From: CAYSQW01 sp964433135
GTDB taxonomy: Bacteria > Acidobacteriota > Aminicenantia > Aminicenantales > Aminicenantaceae
Assembly (NCBI GenBank): GCA_964433135.1
Contig: CAYSQW010000001.1
Coordinates: 254,683 to 318,682 of the forward strand
Direction of reading: 5' to 3'
Length of the DNA: 64,000 nt
Part shown: piece by piece, positions 1 to 7,410 of the stretch
How positions within the stretch are numbered: position 1 is the first letter of the stretch
Layout of the letters: each line of letters begins with the position of its first letter
Notes under the pieces: generated by a model
Databases searched by the model: none
The model's input: only the letters and a program-made list of their open reading frames with translations
What the model was told of the DNA's origin: nothing
Position numbers and translations under genes: made by a program

Positions 1-375
1 CAGATTACGTTTTTATATTATAACGACCTTGCGCGGGCCGCGCGTTTCTACGAAGAGATCCTGAAACTGGAACTCTGCGATGATCAGGGAGATGCGCGCA
101 TCTACCGGGTGGCGGAGAAGGCGTTCGTCGGCATCGTCGACGGCACGAAGGGCCACTGCAGGGCTCAGGAAACGAACGCGGTGCTGATCACGCTGGTGGC
201 GGACGATGTCGAAGCCTGGTATGATTACCTCAAGGAATGCGGTGTCAAGCTGCTGACCGAAGTCAAACAGCCGGGCAGCTTTCCGGTCCAGTGTTTCTTC
301 TTCGAGGATCCGGAAGGATACCAGTACGAAGTCCAGCGCTTTCTTGATCCGGAAACATCACGCCGGTTCCGCTGA
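1..375 (+). CDS. VOC (glyoxalase/bleomycin-resistance fold) family protein, 5' partial
   Basis: The reading frame is open from the first base, so the true start lies outside the window and 124 codons remain. The C-terminal half has the pattern of a vicinal-oxygen-chelate domain: a helix followed by a beta strand, then FFEDPEGYQYEVQRF near the end, where the FxDPxG(N/Y)xxE motif normally supplies a metal-ligand glutamate. The family includes glyoxalase I, dioxygenases and resistance proteins, so the substrate cannot be told. It lies 35 bp upstream of the deaminase gene on the same strand and may be co-transcribed with it. The family assignment is fairly sure; the function is unknown. Confidence 0.7.
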   Translation, partial: QITFLYYNDLARAARFYEEILKLELCDDQGDARIYRVAEKAFVGIVDGTKGHCRAQETNAVLITLVADDVEAWYDYLKECGVKLLTEVKQPGSFPVQCFFFEDPEGYQYEVQRFLDPETSRRFR

Positions 376-410
376 GCCCGGCGATTCCCCTGAAGAAGGA
401 GAAGAATCCC

Positions 411-875
411 ATGGAAGCATTCATGCGCATCGCCTTGGAAGAGGCGATCCGGGGAGTCAAAGAGGGTCATGGCGGTCCTTTCGGCGCCGTCATCGTTCGC
501 GGCGGCGCGGTCGTGTCCCGGGCTCATAACCGGGTGATTGAAACCGCCGATCCCACCGCTCACGCCGAAATGCTCGCGATCCGGACGGCGTCCCGGGTTC
601 TGGCCCGGTTCGATCTTTCCGACTGCATGCTTTACACAACCTGTGAGCCCTGTCCCATGTGCCTGGGAGCGGTTCTCTGGGCGAGGATCGGGAACGTGAT
701 CTATGGATGTTCCCGGGAGGATGCCGCGGAAGCAGGTTTTGACGATGCCGCATTCCACTCCGTTTTCGGAGAAGCGGCTTCGGATTCTCCCGTTGTTCTG
801 ATTCAGCGGGACCGTCAGGCCTGCCTGAAAGCTTTCCGGAAATGGGAGGAAAAGGAAGAAAAAATCGTTTATTGA
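411..875 (+). CDS. guaD: Nucleoside/guanine deaminase (CDA fold, GuaD-like)
   Basis: This 154-residue protein has the zinc-dependent cytidine-deaminase fold. Visible are PTAHAEM (zinc His and catalytic Glu), CEPCPMCLGA (the two zinc cysteines) and, after the WAR motif, a DAAEAGFDD segment. That last segment is typical of Bacillus-type guanine deaminase and is less typical of the tRNA adenosine deaminase TadA. The probable reaction is hydrolytic deamination of guanine to xanthine in the cytoplasm for purine salvage. The ATG is preceded by GAAGGAGAAG at good spacing. The gene ends just before a very strong terminator. A TadA-like role is the main alternative. Confidence 0.8.
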   Translation: MEAFMRIALEEAIRGVKEGHGGPFGAVIVRGGAVVSRAHNRVIETADPTAHAEMLAIRTASRVLARFDLSDCMLYTTCEPCPMCLGAVLWARIGNVIYGCSREDAAEAGFDDAAFHSVFGEAASDSPVVLIQRDRQACLKAFRKWEEKEEKIVY

Positions 876-891
876 GATAAAGCGAGGTATA

Positions 892-938
892 CGGGCTGCG
901 GAGCGGCTCAATGAGCCGCTCCGCAGCCCGCTTTTTTT
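892..938. terminator. Bidirectional rho-independent terminator
   Basis: A perfect 19-bp inverted repeat (arms 892-910 and 912-930) is followed by a run of seven T. It separates the plus-strand deaminase from the minus-strand efflux operon, which ends at 940. The T run serves the plus strand. For the minus strand the hairpin begins just past the cusA stop codon, so it may also end that transcript. Confidence 0.9.
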
Positions 939-939
939 A

Positions 940-3900
940 TCAGGCGGATGCGGTGCTTGAATTCAGTTTGTTACGGTTGTTCTTTTTGCGTTTGCGGCTT
1001 TCAAAGAGCTCGTACAGGATAGGCAGCTGAAGGGCGGCCAGGAAGATGGCATCCAGCTCCCCGCCTACGTAGACCATGGCCATGGGAGCGAGCAGCTCCG
1101 ATCCGGAGGCCGAGCCCGAAAAAAGAAGCAGGGGCAAAACGCCCATGATGATCACCAGCTCTGTGATCAGAACCGGCCGCAGCCGGATCAGGGAGCCTTC
1201 CACCACCGCCTCGTGCAGGGTTTTTCCTTCATCGCGAAGTTTGTTGTAGAAACCCACCATGATGAGAGCATTCTGGATGGAGATGCCGAAGAGAGCGATG
1301 AATCCGATAGCCGAAGCCACGTTGAAGGTCATGCCGAAGAGGAACAGCGCAATGACGCCGCTCATCATGGAGAAGGGTACATTGATCATGATGCAGACCG
1401 CGTTTCGGAATGAGAAGAAGATCATGAGCAGGAAGAAGACAAGTAGACCGACCAGGATGGTCAGCAGGATCAGTCGGCGGAAACCGCGCTGCTGGTTTTC
1501 GAACTGACCTCCGAAGGTTACGTAATATCCGGCTGGAAGGCTGACGCCGCTGGCGATGGCCAGTTTGGCCTCTTCCACCCAGCTTCCCTGGTCGCGGCCG
1601 GATACGTTGCAGATGATGACGCGCCGCCGCTGAACATTTTCGCGCATGATAGTCAGCGGACCTTCGCTCAGCTCGAACTCCGCCAGATCTTTCAGGGGGA
1701 TCCTTTGTCCGCTTGGACTGTCGATCAAGAGGTTTTCAATGGTGGCGACGTCTTTACGGTACGGCTCCTGAAAACGGATGAAGATGGCGAACTTTCGGTG
1801 CTCCTCCAGGATATCCGTGGCTTCGATCCCGTTGAGGGCGGTTTCGATGATATCGGATACCTCGGAGATGTTGATCCCGTAGCGCGAGAGTTTCATCCGG
1901 TCGAGCTTGATATTGACCTGCGGCGTGCCGGTGGTCTGCTCGATCCTGAGATCCGCGACGCCTTCGATGTTCTGGACCGCAGTGTGGATCTCTTCGATCT
2001 TGCCGTCGAGGACATCGAGCTCAGGGCCGAACAATTTGATGGCGATCTGACCTTCAAGTCCGGTCAGCATTTCAGCCATCTTGTTCTGGATCGGCTGCTC
2101 GAAGATGTAACGTACTCCGGGCAGTTCATCCATGCGGGCACGCATGGCCTCCAGCATCTCTTCCAGTCCACGCCTCCTCTGCTTCCGCGGCAAAAGCTCC
2201 ATGATGTAGTGGCTGTGATTGACGCCGTGGGCGTGTTCCGACTGTTCGGCGCGTCCGGTCGTCCGGTTGATCGATACGACTTCCGGGAATTCCAGCATCA
2301 TGGCGTCGACCTTCTGGCCGATCCTGTGGCTCTCCTCGAGGGAGGTTCCCGGAGAGAGGATCGTGCTCAGGATGAGAGATCCCTCGTCCATTTCCGGAAG
2401 GAATTCTCTTCCGATTTTGGGAATGAGGATCATCATCAGGCACAGGTAGACGATCCCCGTGATCATGAGATATTTCCAGCGGTTCTTAAGGCAAAAAACC
2501 AGGGCGGCCCGGTAGATTTTTTTCATGAACCGCATGAAGATGTTGTCTTCCTGGGAGATCGTCTTTTCCTTGAGCAGCATGGAGCACAACACCGGCTGGA
2601 TGGTCAGCGAACAGATCAAACCCGCCAGCAGTGAAGCGGCGACCGCGAAGGCGGTGGGCGCGAACATCTTGCCTTCGATGCCGGTCAAGGCGAAAAGCGG
2701 AAGAAAGACAAGGATGATGATCAAGGCCGCTTCGAAGATAAGATGTCCGACCTCTTTGGCGGCTTCCAGGGTGCCGGCGTGAACTCCTTTTTCCTTCTTC
2801 TGAAGGATGCGGTAGATGTTTTCCACCATGATGACGGAGGAATTGGCCATCTTCCCAATGCCGATGGCAAGCCCCCCCAACGACATGACGGTTATGCCGA
2901 TGCCGAAGATCTTCATCATGATGACGCTGAACAGAACGGATATGGGGATGGTCATGGAAGTGATCAGGGCCGAGCGAACGTTTCCCAGAAAGAGCAGGAT
3001 GACCAGTATGACCAGGATCGCGCCTTGGATGATCGATCTTTCGACGTGTCCGATGGACTGCCAGATAAGAACGGATTGGTCGTAGTAGGGGGTGATTTTG
3101 ATCTTTTCCGGCAGGGACTTGGCCATGTCGGCAAGTGCGCTCTTCACGTTGCGGATCGTGGTCAGAGTGTCGCCGCCGTACTGCTTCTCGATGATGACGT
3201 CCACCGCTTCCTTGCCGTTGCGGCTGGCGATGCCGCGCCGCAGCTGGTGACCGAGTTGGACTTCGGCGATGTCCTTGACATAAACCGGAACGTTGTTGCG
3301 GGCCGTGATCACGGTGTTGCGGATGTGGTCCAGATTCTGCATGCGGCCCAATCCGCGGATGATGAATTCCTGAGGGCCGTTGAAGAGGAGCCCTCCGGAG
3401 GGATTCTGATTGTTTTCTTCGATCGCGATTCTGACGTCGGCGATGGTGATGTCGTAATTCTTTAATTGGGTGGGATCGATCAAGACCTGGTACTGCTTGA
3501 TGAATCCGCCCATGTTTATGACGAAGGATATACCCGGCACACCCAGGAGCCGATAGCGGATCACCCAATCGGCGACCGAACGCAGTTCCATGGGATCGAC
3601 GTCTCCTTCGACCATGAATTGGTATACCTCGCCCATGCGGGAAGATACCGGTCCGAGGGTGGGACGGATGCTTCCCGCCGGAAGCTGGTTGATGACCAGC
3701 TCAAGCCGGCTGGTGACCAGCTGACGGGCGAGGTAGATGTCGGTTCCCCAATCGAATTCGGCGGTGACCACGGAGATTCCCATGCTGGACTCCGAGCGCA
3801 CACGGGTGACGTGCGGGGCCCCGTTCAGTATGCTTTCCAGGGGGCGTGTGATGAGTTTTTCCACTTCTTCCGACGGCATACCGTGGTTTTCGGTGACGAT

Positions 3901-4044
3901 ATTGACCAGCGGTGCATTGAGATCCGGGTAAACGTCGACGGGTAAAGAAAAGAAAGCGATGATCCCCGCGATCACCACCAGGGCCGCCAGCAGAAGAACC
4001 AGCAGTCTGTTATTTAAAGACCATTCAATGAGTTTGTCTATCAT
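940..4044 (-). CDS. cusA: CusA/CzcA-type heavy-metal efflux RND permease
   Basis: This 1034-residue inner-membrane RND pump has the usual length for the heavy-metal-efflux branch. It shows an N-terminal membrane helix, two large periplasmic loops, and clusters of membrane helices around residues 340-540 and 870-1020. A His-rich patch (HAHGVNHSHY) lies in the second periplasmic loop. The start ATG follows AGGTAGGT. It is the last gene of a four-gene minus-strand operon with an adaptor and an outer-membrane channel, so it should drive export of Cu(I)/Ag(I) or Zn/Co/Cd. Oddity: in the TM4 motif the proton-relay aspartate (CusA D405, CzcA D408) is Asn401, codon at 2842-2844, in GKMANSSVIMVEN. The metal cannot be fixed from the sequence. 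Confidence 0.93.
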   Translation of the reverse strand: MIDKLIEWSLNNRLLVLLLAALVVIAGIIAFFSLPVDVYPDLNAPLVNIVTENHGMPSEEVEKLITRPLESILNGAPHVTRVRSESSMGISVVTAEFDWGTDIYLARQLVTSRLELVINQLPAGSIRPTLGPVSSRMGEVYQFMVEGDVDPMELRSVADWVIRYRLLGVPGISFVINMGGFIKQYQVLIDPTQLKNYDITIADVRIAIEENNQNPSGGLLFNGPQEFIIRGLGRMQNLDHIRNTVITARNNVPVYVKDIAEVQLGHQLRRGIASRNGKEAVDVIIEKQYGGDTLTTIRNVKSALADMAKSLPEKIKITPYYDQSVLIWQSIGHVERSIIQGAILVILVILLFLGNVRSALITSMTIPISVLFSVIMMKIFGIGITVMSLGGLAIGIGKMANSSVIMVENIYRILQKKEKGVHAGTLEAAKEVGHLIFEAALIIILVFLPLFALTGIEGKMFAPTAFAVAASLLAGLICSLTIQPVLCSMLLKEKTISQEDNIFMRFMKKIYRAALVFCLKNRWKYLMITGIVYLCLMMILIPKIGREFLPEMDEGSLILSTILSPGTSLEESHRIGQKVDAMMLEFPEVVSINRTTGRAEQSEHAHGVNHSHYIMELLPRKQRRRGLEEMLEAMRARMDELPGVRYIFEQPIQNKMAEMLTGLEGQIAIKLFGPELDVLDGKIEEIHTAVQNIEGVADLRIEQTTGTPQVNIKLDRMKLSRYGINISEVSDIIETALNGIEATDILEEHRKFAIFIRFQEPYRKDVATIENLLIDSPSGQRIPLKDLAEFELSEGPLTIMRENVQRRRVIICNVSGRDQGSWVEEAKLAIASGVSLPAGYYVTFGGQFENQQRGFRRLILLTILVGLLVFFLLMIFFSFRNAVCIMINVPFSMMSGVIALFLFGMTFNVASAIGFIALFGISIQNALIMVGFYNKLRDEGKTLHEAVVEGSLIRLRPVLITELVIIMGVLPLLLFSGSASGSELLAPMAMVYVGGELDAIFLAALQLPILYELFESRKRKKNNRNKLNSSTASA

Positions 4045-4092
4045 AGAGACCTACCTCTTTGTGTGTGTATCTGATCCATCGTTCGGAAAGAA

Positions 4093-5394
4093 TCAGTGGA
4101 TGACGCCAAGGGAAATGTCCTTGTCCTTGAGCTCGGCCTGCAGTTGGATGTTTCCTCTGACAACGATTTCTTCCCCGGCCCGCAGGCCGGAAAGAACTTC
4201 CGTATTTCCATTCAAGGAGACGCCCGCCTGAATGATTTTGGAGCGGAAGGTGTCGCCTTCCCGGGTGAATATGATTTTTTCGCCCTTGATTTCCAGGATG
4301 GCTCCCGAAGGGATCATCAAGGCATCGCGTGTGCCCGTGGTGAAGATCTGGATGTTGGCGAACATTCCCGGCTTGAGTTTGTAGCGGTCGTTTTCCACTT
4401 CCGAGCGCACCGTGATGGTTCGGGTTTCTTCATTGAGAACATCACTGATGTAACAGATCTTGGCGTTGAACTTTTCCCCGGGATAAGCAGGGACTCTGAG
4501 GTCGACTTCCTGTCCTTCCTTGATCCGGGCGATGTCTTTTTCATAGATTTCCGCGTCCGAACACAGGATGGTCGGATCCATGACCGTCAGGATTTCGGTC
4601 TCCTGATCGATCATGGCCCCCATCACCGCGTTGTTGCGTATGATCTTTCCCTGGATTGGGGCGTATAGCGTGATCACGGGGTTGATTTGGTGGGTTTCCG
4701 CGATAATCCGTACGGCGTCCTCTGAAAAACCTAGTACGTGCAGCTTTTTTTCCGCCGCATTGAGATTGGCTTCAGCGACTTTGTAGTCGGTTTCGGCTTC
4801 CAGAAAATCCTTTTGGGCTCCGACCCCGCGATCAAAAAGCCGCTTCTGCCGTTCGTAATTGACTTTTGCCAGGTCGAAATCCGAATTGGATTTGTAAAAC
4901 TCGGACTTGGCAATTCCGACCTCTTCACTTTGCAGCGTGACAAGCTTGTCTCCGGGTTTGACCCAATCGCCGATGCGGCCATGTATCTCTGAGATTCGGG
5001 CCGGAAAAGCATAACTGACAATGGCTTTGCGGTACGGATGTTCCAGCACTTTTCCCATCGCGTCAAGTTGATTCTTCAACTGCGTTTGTTTGACCGTAAC
5101 GGTCTCGATTCCCAGGGTCTTGATCTGATCGGGAGTAAGCTGCAGGGTTTCACTGTCGACCGTCTGGGAAGGGGCCGTCTGGGCATTGGCGTTGCGAAGT
5201 TTCCTGCGAATTTTGCTGTGTTTTTCCCGCTCTTGAGGGATGCTGTTCGCATTGTGGGCGCCCTGAACGGATTCGAGGTCTTCTCGTTCGAATGATCTGG
5301 CGGATTCGGTGTGTCGCGTGCAGCTTATGCCGGCCATCAGAAAAATTCCGATAAGCAAAATAAAGAAAAAAGCTTTTTTATTGAGGATCATCAT
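4093..5394 (-). CDS. cusB: RND efflux periplasmic adaptor (HlyD/CusB family), lipoprotein
   Basis: This is a 433-residue membrane-fusion protein bridging the RND pump and the TolC-type channel. The N-terminus is a lipoprotein-like signal (hydrophobic segment, then MAGISC), so it is probably lipid-anchored in the periplasm. A lipoyl/barrel-sandwich segment with a long coiled-coil hairpin follows at about residues 130-230, then a beta-barrel and a membrane-proximal domain. The start is backed by AAGGAG seven bases upstream, and the start codon overlaps the stop of the channel gene. A polar 60-residue stretch after the signal is longer than in many homologues and has no recognisable metal-binding Met cluster. 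Confidence 0.9.
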   Translation of the reverse strand: MMILNKKAFFFILLIGIFLMAGISCTRHTESARSFEREDLESVQGAHNANSIPQEREKHSKIRRKLRNANAQTAPSQTVDSETLQLTPDQIKTLGIETVTVKQTQLKNQLDAMGKVLEHPYRKAIVSYAFPARISEIHGRIGDWVKPGDKLVTLQSEEVGIAKSEFYKSNSDFDLAKVNYERQKRLFDRGVGAQKDFLEAETDYKVAEANLNAAEKKLHVLGFSEDAVRIIAETHQINPVITLYAPIQGKIIRNNAVMGAMIDQETEILTVMDPTILCSDAEIYEKDIARIKEGQEVDLRVPAYPGEKFNAKICYISDVLNEETRTITVRSEVENDRYKLKPGMFANIQIFTTGTRDALMIPSGAILEIKGEKIIFTREGDTFRSKIIQAGVSLNGNTEVLSGLRAGEEIVVRGNIQLQAELKDKDISLGVIH

Positions 5395-6653
5395 TGTTCG
5401 TCTCCTTCTAATTTATGACCGATGGATTTTTCCAGGGCGGCCAGAGCGACGTCGTAATTGAAGAGGGCGTCGGCGTAAGACTTGCGGGCTTCCATCATCG
5501 TGCGTCGTGCGTCGATGAGCTCGATCCCGCCGATTTCTCCTTCCTGATAGCTGAAGAGGAACATATTGTATACCTCTTCAGCCTGAGTCAAAATTTCTTC
5601 CTCGAAAAGCTGGATCTGGTTATGAGCGGAGAGCGCCGAGGTGAAGGCCTCTTCTACCTCCAGGGATACGCTGTTCTTGATATGCTCGGCTTCTTTCATA
5701 AGAGATTGGATGTTGGCTTGAGCTTCGGCTATTTCACCTCGAGCCGGCTGCCAGAAAAAAAGCGGGATCGGAACGGAAAGCGTGGCGTCCCAAAAAGATC
5801 CTTCTCCATCGATCCAGTGCTTCGACACGCTGAGATCAAGGTCCGGAAGATAATTCATCCAGGCTTGGGTTTTTTGCAGGGATTCCCGTTTGAGGGAAAC
5901 CTCTGCTTTTTTGACTTCCGGGCGGAAAGACAGAGCCTTTTGCTTCAGTTTTTCCAGATCCAGAGGGATGGCGGCCCGTTTGAGGTCCCCGCTTATTTCG
6001 ATGGGGGCGAATTTTCTGCGGGCGAGTAGAAAATTCAAACGGGCTTTGCCCAGATTGATTTCATTTTTAGCGGCTCGAACTTCGTTGGCGGCCGTGGCCG
6101 CTTCCACGCGGGCGCGCAGCACTTCGACGCGAGCCACGTCGCCGGCTTCGTGTTTGAGATTGGTTTTTTGGAGAAAATCCTGGGAAAGCTCAAGGTTTTG
6201 GCTGGCGTATATATGCTTTTCCTGTGCCAGCAGCAGGTTGTAAAAGGCTTCCTTGACCTGGAAGGCGACATCGAGAATAAGAAGATCGATCTCGGCCATG
6301 ACTTCATCCGCTTCTCGGGATGCGATCTTTCCGCGCAAAAAGCGTTTTCCGGGAAATTCCAATGATTGGCTGAATCCGACATAGGTTTCAGCGGTATCTT
6401 GAAAGTTGAAAAATTTCGGCTGCAGGTCGGAATCGTATTCCAGGGAAGGCTGAGCGAACGCCAGGGCCTGCCGAATCCGGGCCCGGGCGGCCGCATGCTG
6501 CTGCAGCGAGGAAAGAATCAGCGGATTATTCTGGACGGCTGTTTCCAGGCATTTCTCCAGGGAGAATGTATTTTCATCCGATGTTTGACCGGCCAGGGGC
6601 ATGGTTAGGCCGACAGCCAACAATATTATGAGCAGCGATTTGCTACTTTTCAT
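5391..6653 (-). CDS. cusC: TolC-family outer-membrane efflux channel
   Basis: The 420-residue protein has a cleavable signal peptide (basic start, long hydrophobic run, AGQ junction) and two repeated long-helix outer-membrane-efflux domains rich in Ala, Glu and Gln, as in TolC, CusC and CzcC. It should form the trimeric outer-membrane exit duct for the pump encoded downstream. The ATG follows AGGAGGACAG, an ideal ribosome-binding site. The gene overlaps the adaptor start by 4 bp, which points to translational coupling. The channel, adaptor, pump order is usual for heavy-metal RND operons. Confidence 0.9.
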   Translation of the reverse strand: MKSSKSLLIILLAVGLTMPLAGQTSDENTFSLEKCLETAVQNNPLILSSLQQHAAARARIRQALAFAQPSLEYDSDLQPKFFNFQDTAETYVGFSQSLEFPGKRFLRGKIASREADEVMAEIDLLILDVAFQVKEAFYNLLLAQEKHIYASQNLELSQDFLQKTNLKHEAGDVARVEVLRARVEAATAANEVRAAKNEINLGKARLNFLLARRKFAPIEISGDLKRAAIPLDLEKLKQKALSFRPEVKKAEVSLKRESLQKTQAWMNYLPDLDLSVSKHWIDGEGSFWDATLSVPIPLFFWQPARGEIAEAQANIQSLMKEAEHIKNSVSLEVEEAFTSALSAHNQIQLFEEEILTQAEEVYNMFLFSYQEGEIGGIELIDARRTMMEARKSYADALFNYDVALAALEKSIGHKLEGDEQ

Positions 6654-6710
6654 CTGTCCTCCTCATAGGGTAAGAGTAAAGGAAAAAAACGAGGCATTAA
6701 GAAAAGGAGG

Positions 6711-6989
6711 TCAGGCTGTAGGAGGGGAACGCGACAGGGGGGAGACGGAAAGCGTTTCGTGGATTTGATAGGGTTCGCACCAATCCAGAGAGTCTAAAAG
6801 CACAAGCTGCGGAAGATGAAAAAAATCAATCTGGCTGGTGGTGAATGTCGAGTTCTGAAAATGACAGGCCGGACAGTAATCACTCGAGCCGAGGGTCCTC
6901 TCTGTATGGGTGAAATTGATGCCGAGGGTGACGGTGAGAAAGCCCATAAGAAAAAACACATGGGCGTAAATCTTACGTCTATTTCTCAT
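6711..6989 (-). CDS. Small membrane-anchored or exported protein with CPACH motif, leader gene of efflux operon
   Basis: A 92-residue protein: a basic N-terminus, one hydrophobic segment of about 17 residues, then a periplasmic part with CPACHFQNS and a second single Cys. I do not recognise the family. The start at 6989 is preferred over an upstream ATG at 7064 because AAAGGTAG sits five bases before it and a good promoter lies just upstream. It is the first gene of the efflux operon, 57 bp before the channel gene. A periplasmic metal-binding or metal-delivery role is suggested by the CxxCH motif and the position, but is inference. CxxCH is also the c-type heme attachment motif, though a single one in a tiny protein is weak evidence for heme. 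Confidence 0.6.
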   Translation of the reverse strand: MRNRRKIYAHVFFLMGFLTVTLGINFTHTERTLGSSDYCPACHFQNSTFTTSQIDFFHLPQLVLLDSLDWCEPYQIHETLSVSPLSRSPPTA

Positions 6990-7009
6990 ATCTACCTTTA
7001 CATATATAT

Positions 7010-7039
7010 AATATATGTTTAATAGGACAATAATGTCAA
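7010..7039 (-). promoter_or_regulatory. Sigma70-type promoter of the efflux operon with overlapping dyad
   Basis: On the minus strand TTGACA (7034-7039) and TATATT (7010-7015) are 18 bp apart; ATATAT at 17 bp is an alternative -10. The dyad GACA-N4-TGTC (7026-7037) overlaps the -35, and its 11-base core GACAATAATGT occurs again at 7060-7070. This looks like a repressor operator. No regulator gene is adjacent. Confidence 0.6.
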
Positions 7040-7150
7040 TGGGCTTTTTTGTCGACTCCGACAATAATGTTGAAATGCTTTCCAGGCATTAAAAGGGTTT
7101 TTTGACAAAATTGTATGAGTGGCTGCAGGAGTTGACACACAAGTGGAGCC

Positions 7151-7336
7151 GATCCCCGCCGCCGACCCGCCTGCCCTAAAATTAAAGAAATGCAAGCATC
7201 TAACGTCCCTGCAGATGCCTGGATCAGCCAAGAGTCAAGATTGCCGTGGCGGTAAGCAATGGACGGTGAGGCGTACCGAGGTGCTTCGATCCGGACATTG
7301 CGTAGCCGACGCCGTAAGATTGGCTCGCCCTGAGGG
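7151..7336 (+). repeat. Intergenic hairpin repeat, copy A (divergent)
   Basis: The 345-bp gap between the efflux promoter and btuB holds no gene but carries a divergent copy of a repeat also present near 19.15 and 46.6 kb. Shared blocks in order: a C-rich GACCCGCC stretch before ATTAAAG, TGCCTGGAT, AAGATTGCCGTGGCGG, GTGAGGCGTAC, and a closing AAGATTGGCTCGCCC...AGGGT. Several blocks form short stem-loops. Confidence 0.65.
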
Positions 7337-7337
7337 T

Positions 7338-7396
7338 AAAAAAAGGGCAGACATTTAAGGGTTATTGTTTGGGGGGGATTTGTCTGCCCTTTTTTT
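7338..7396. terminator. Strong bidirectional terminator after btuB
   Basis: A perfect 16-bp inverted repeat (7338-7353 with 7381-7396) has A7 and T7 ends and a 27-nt loop. It lies 14 bp past the btuB stop codon on the minus strand, where the A run becomes the U tract. Confidence 0.85.
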
Positions 7397-7410
7397 ATGT
7401 ATCGTTTCCC

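Noticed and set aside
225..911. 228-codon minus-strand frame opposite the deaminase
   Set aside because: It crosses the strong terminator and opposes an intact gene with zinc motifs.
1705..2634. Long plus-strand frames opposite cusA (also 2743-3465 and 3466-3945)
   Set aside because: Antisense shadows of an intact RND pump, Asp/His-rich with no family features.
6711..6989. CxxCH as proof of a c-type cytochrome
   Set aside because: A single motif in a 92-residue protein with no other heme ligands and no cytochrome maturation genes nearby.
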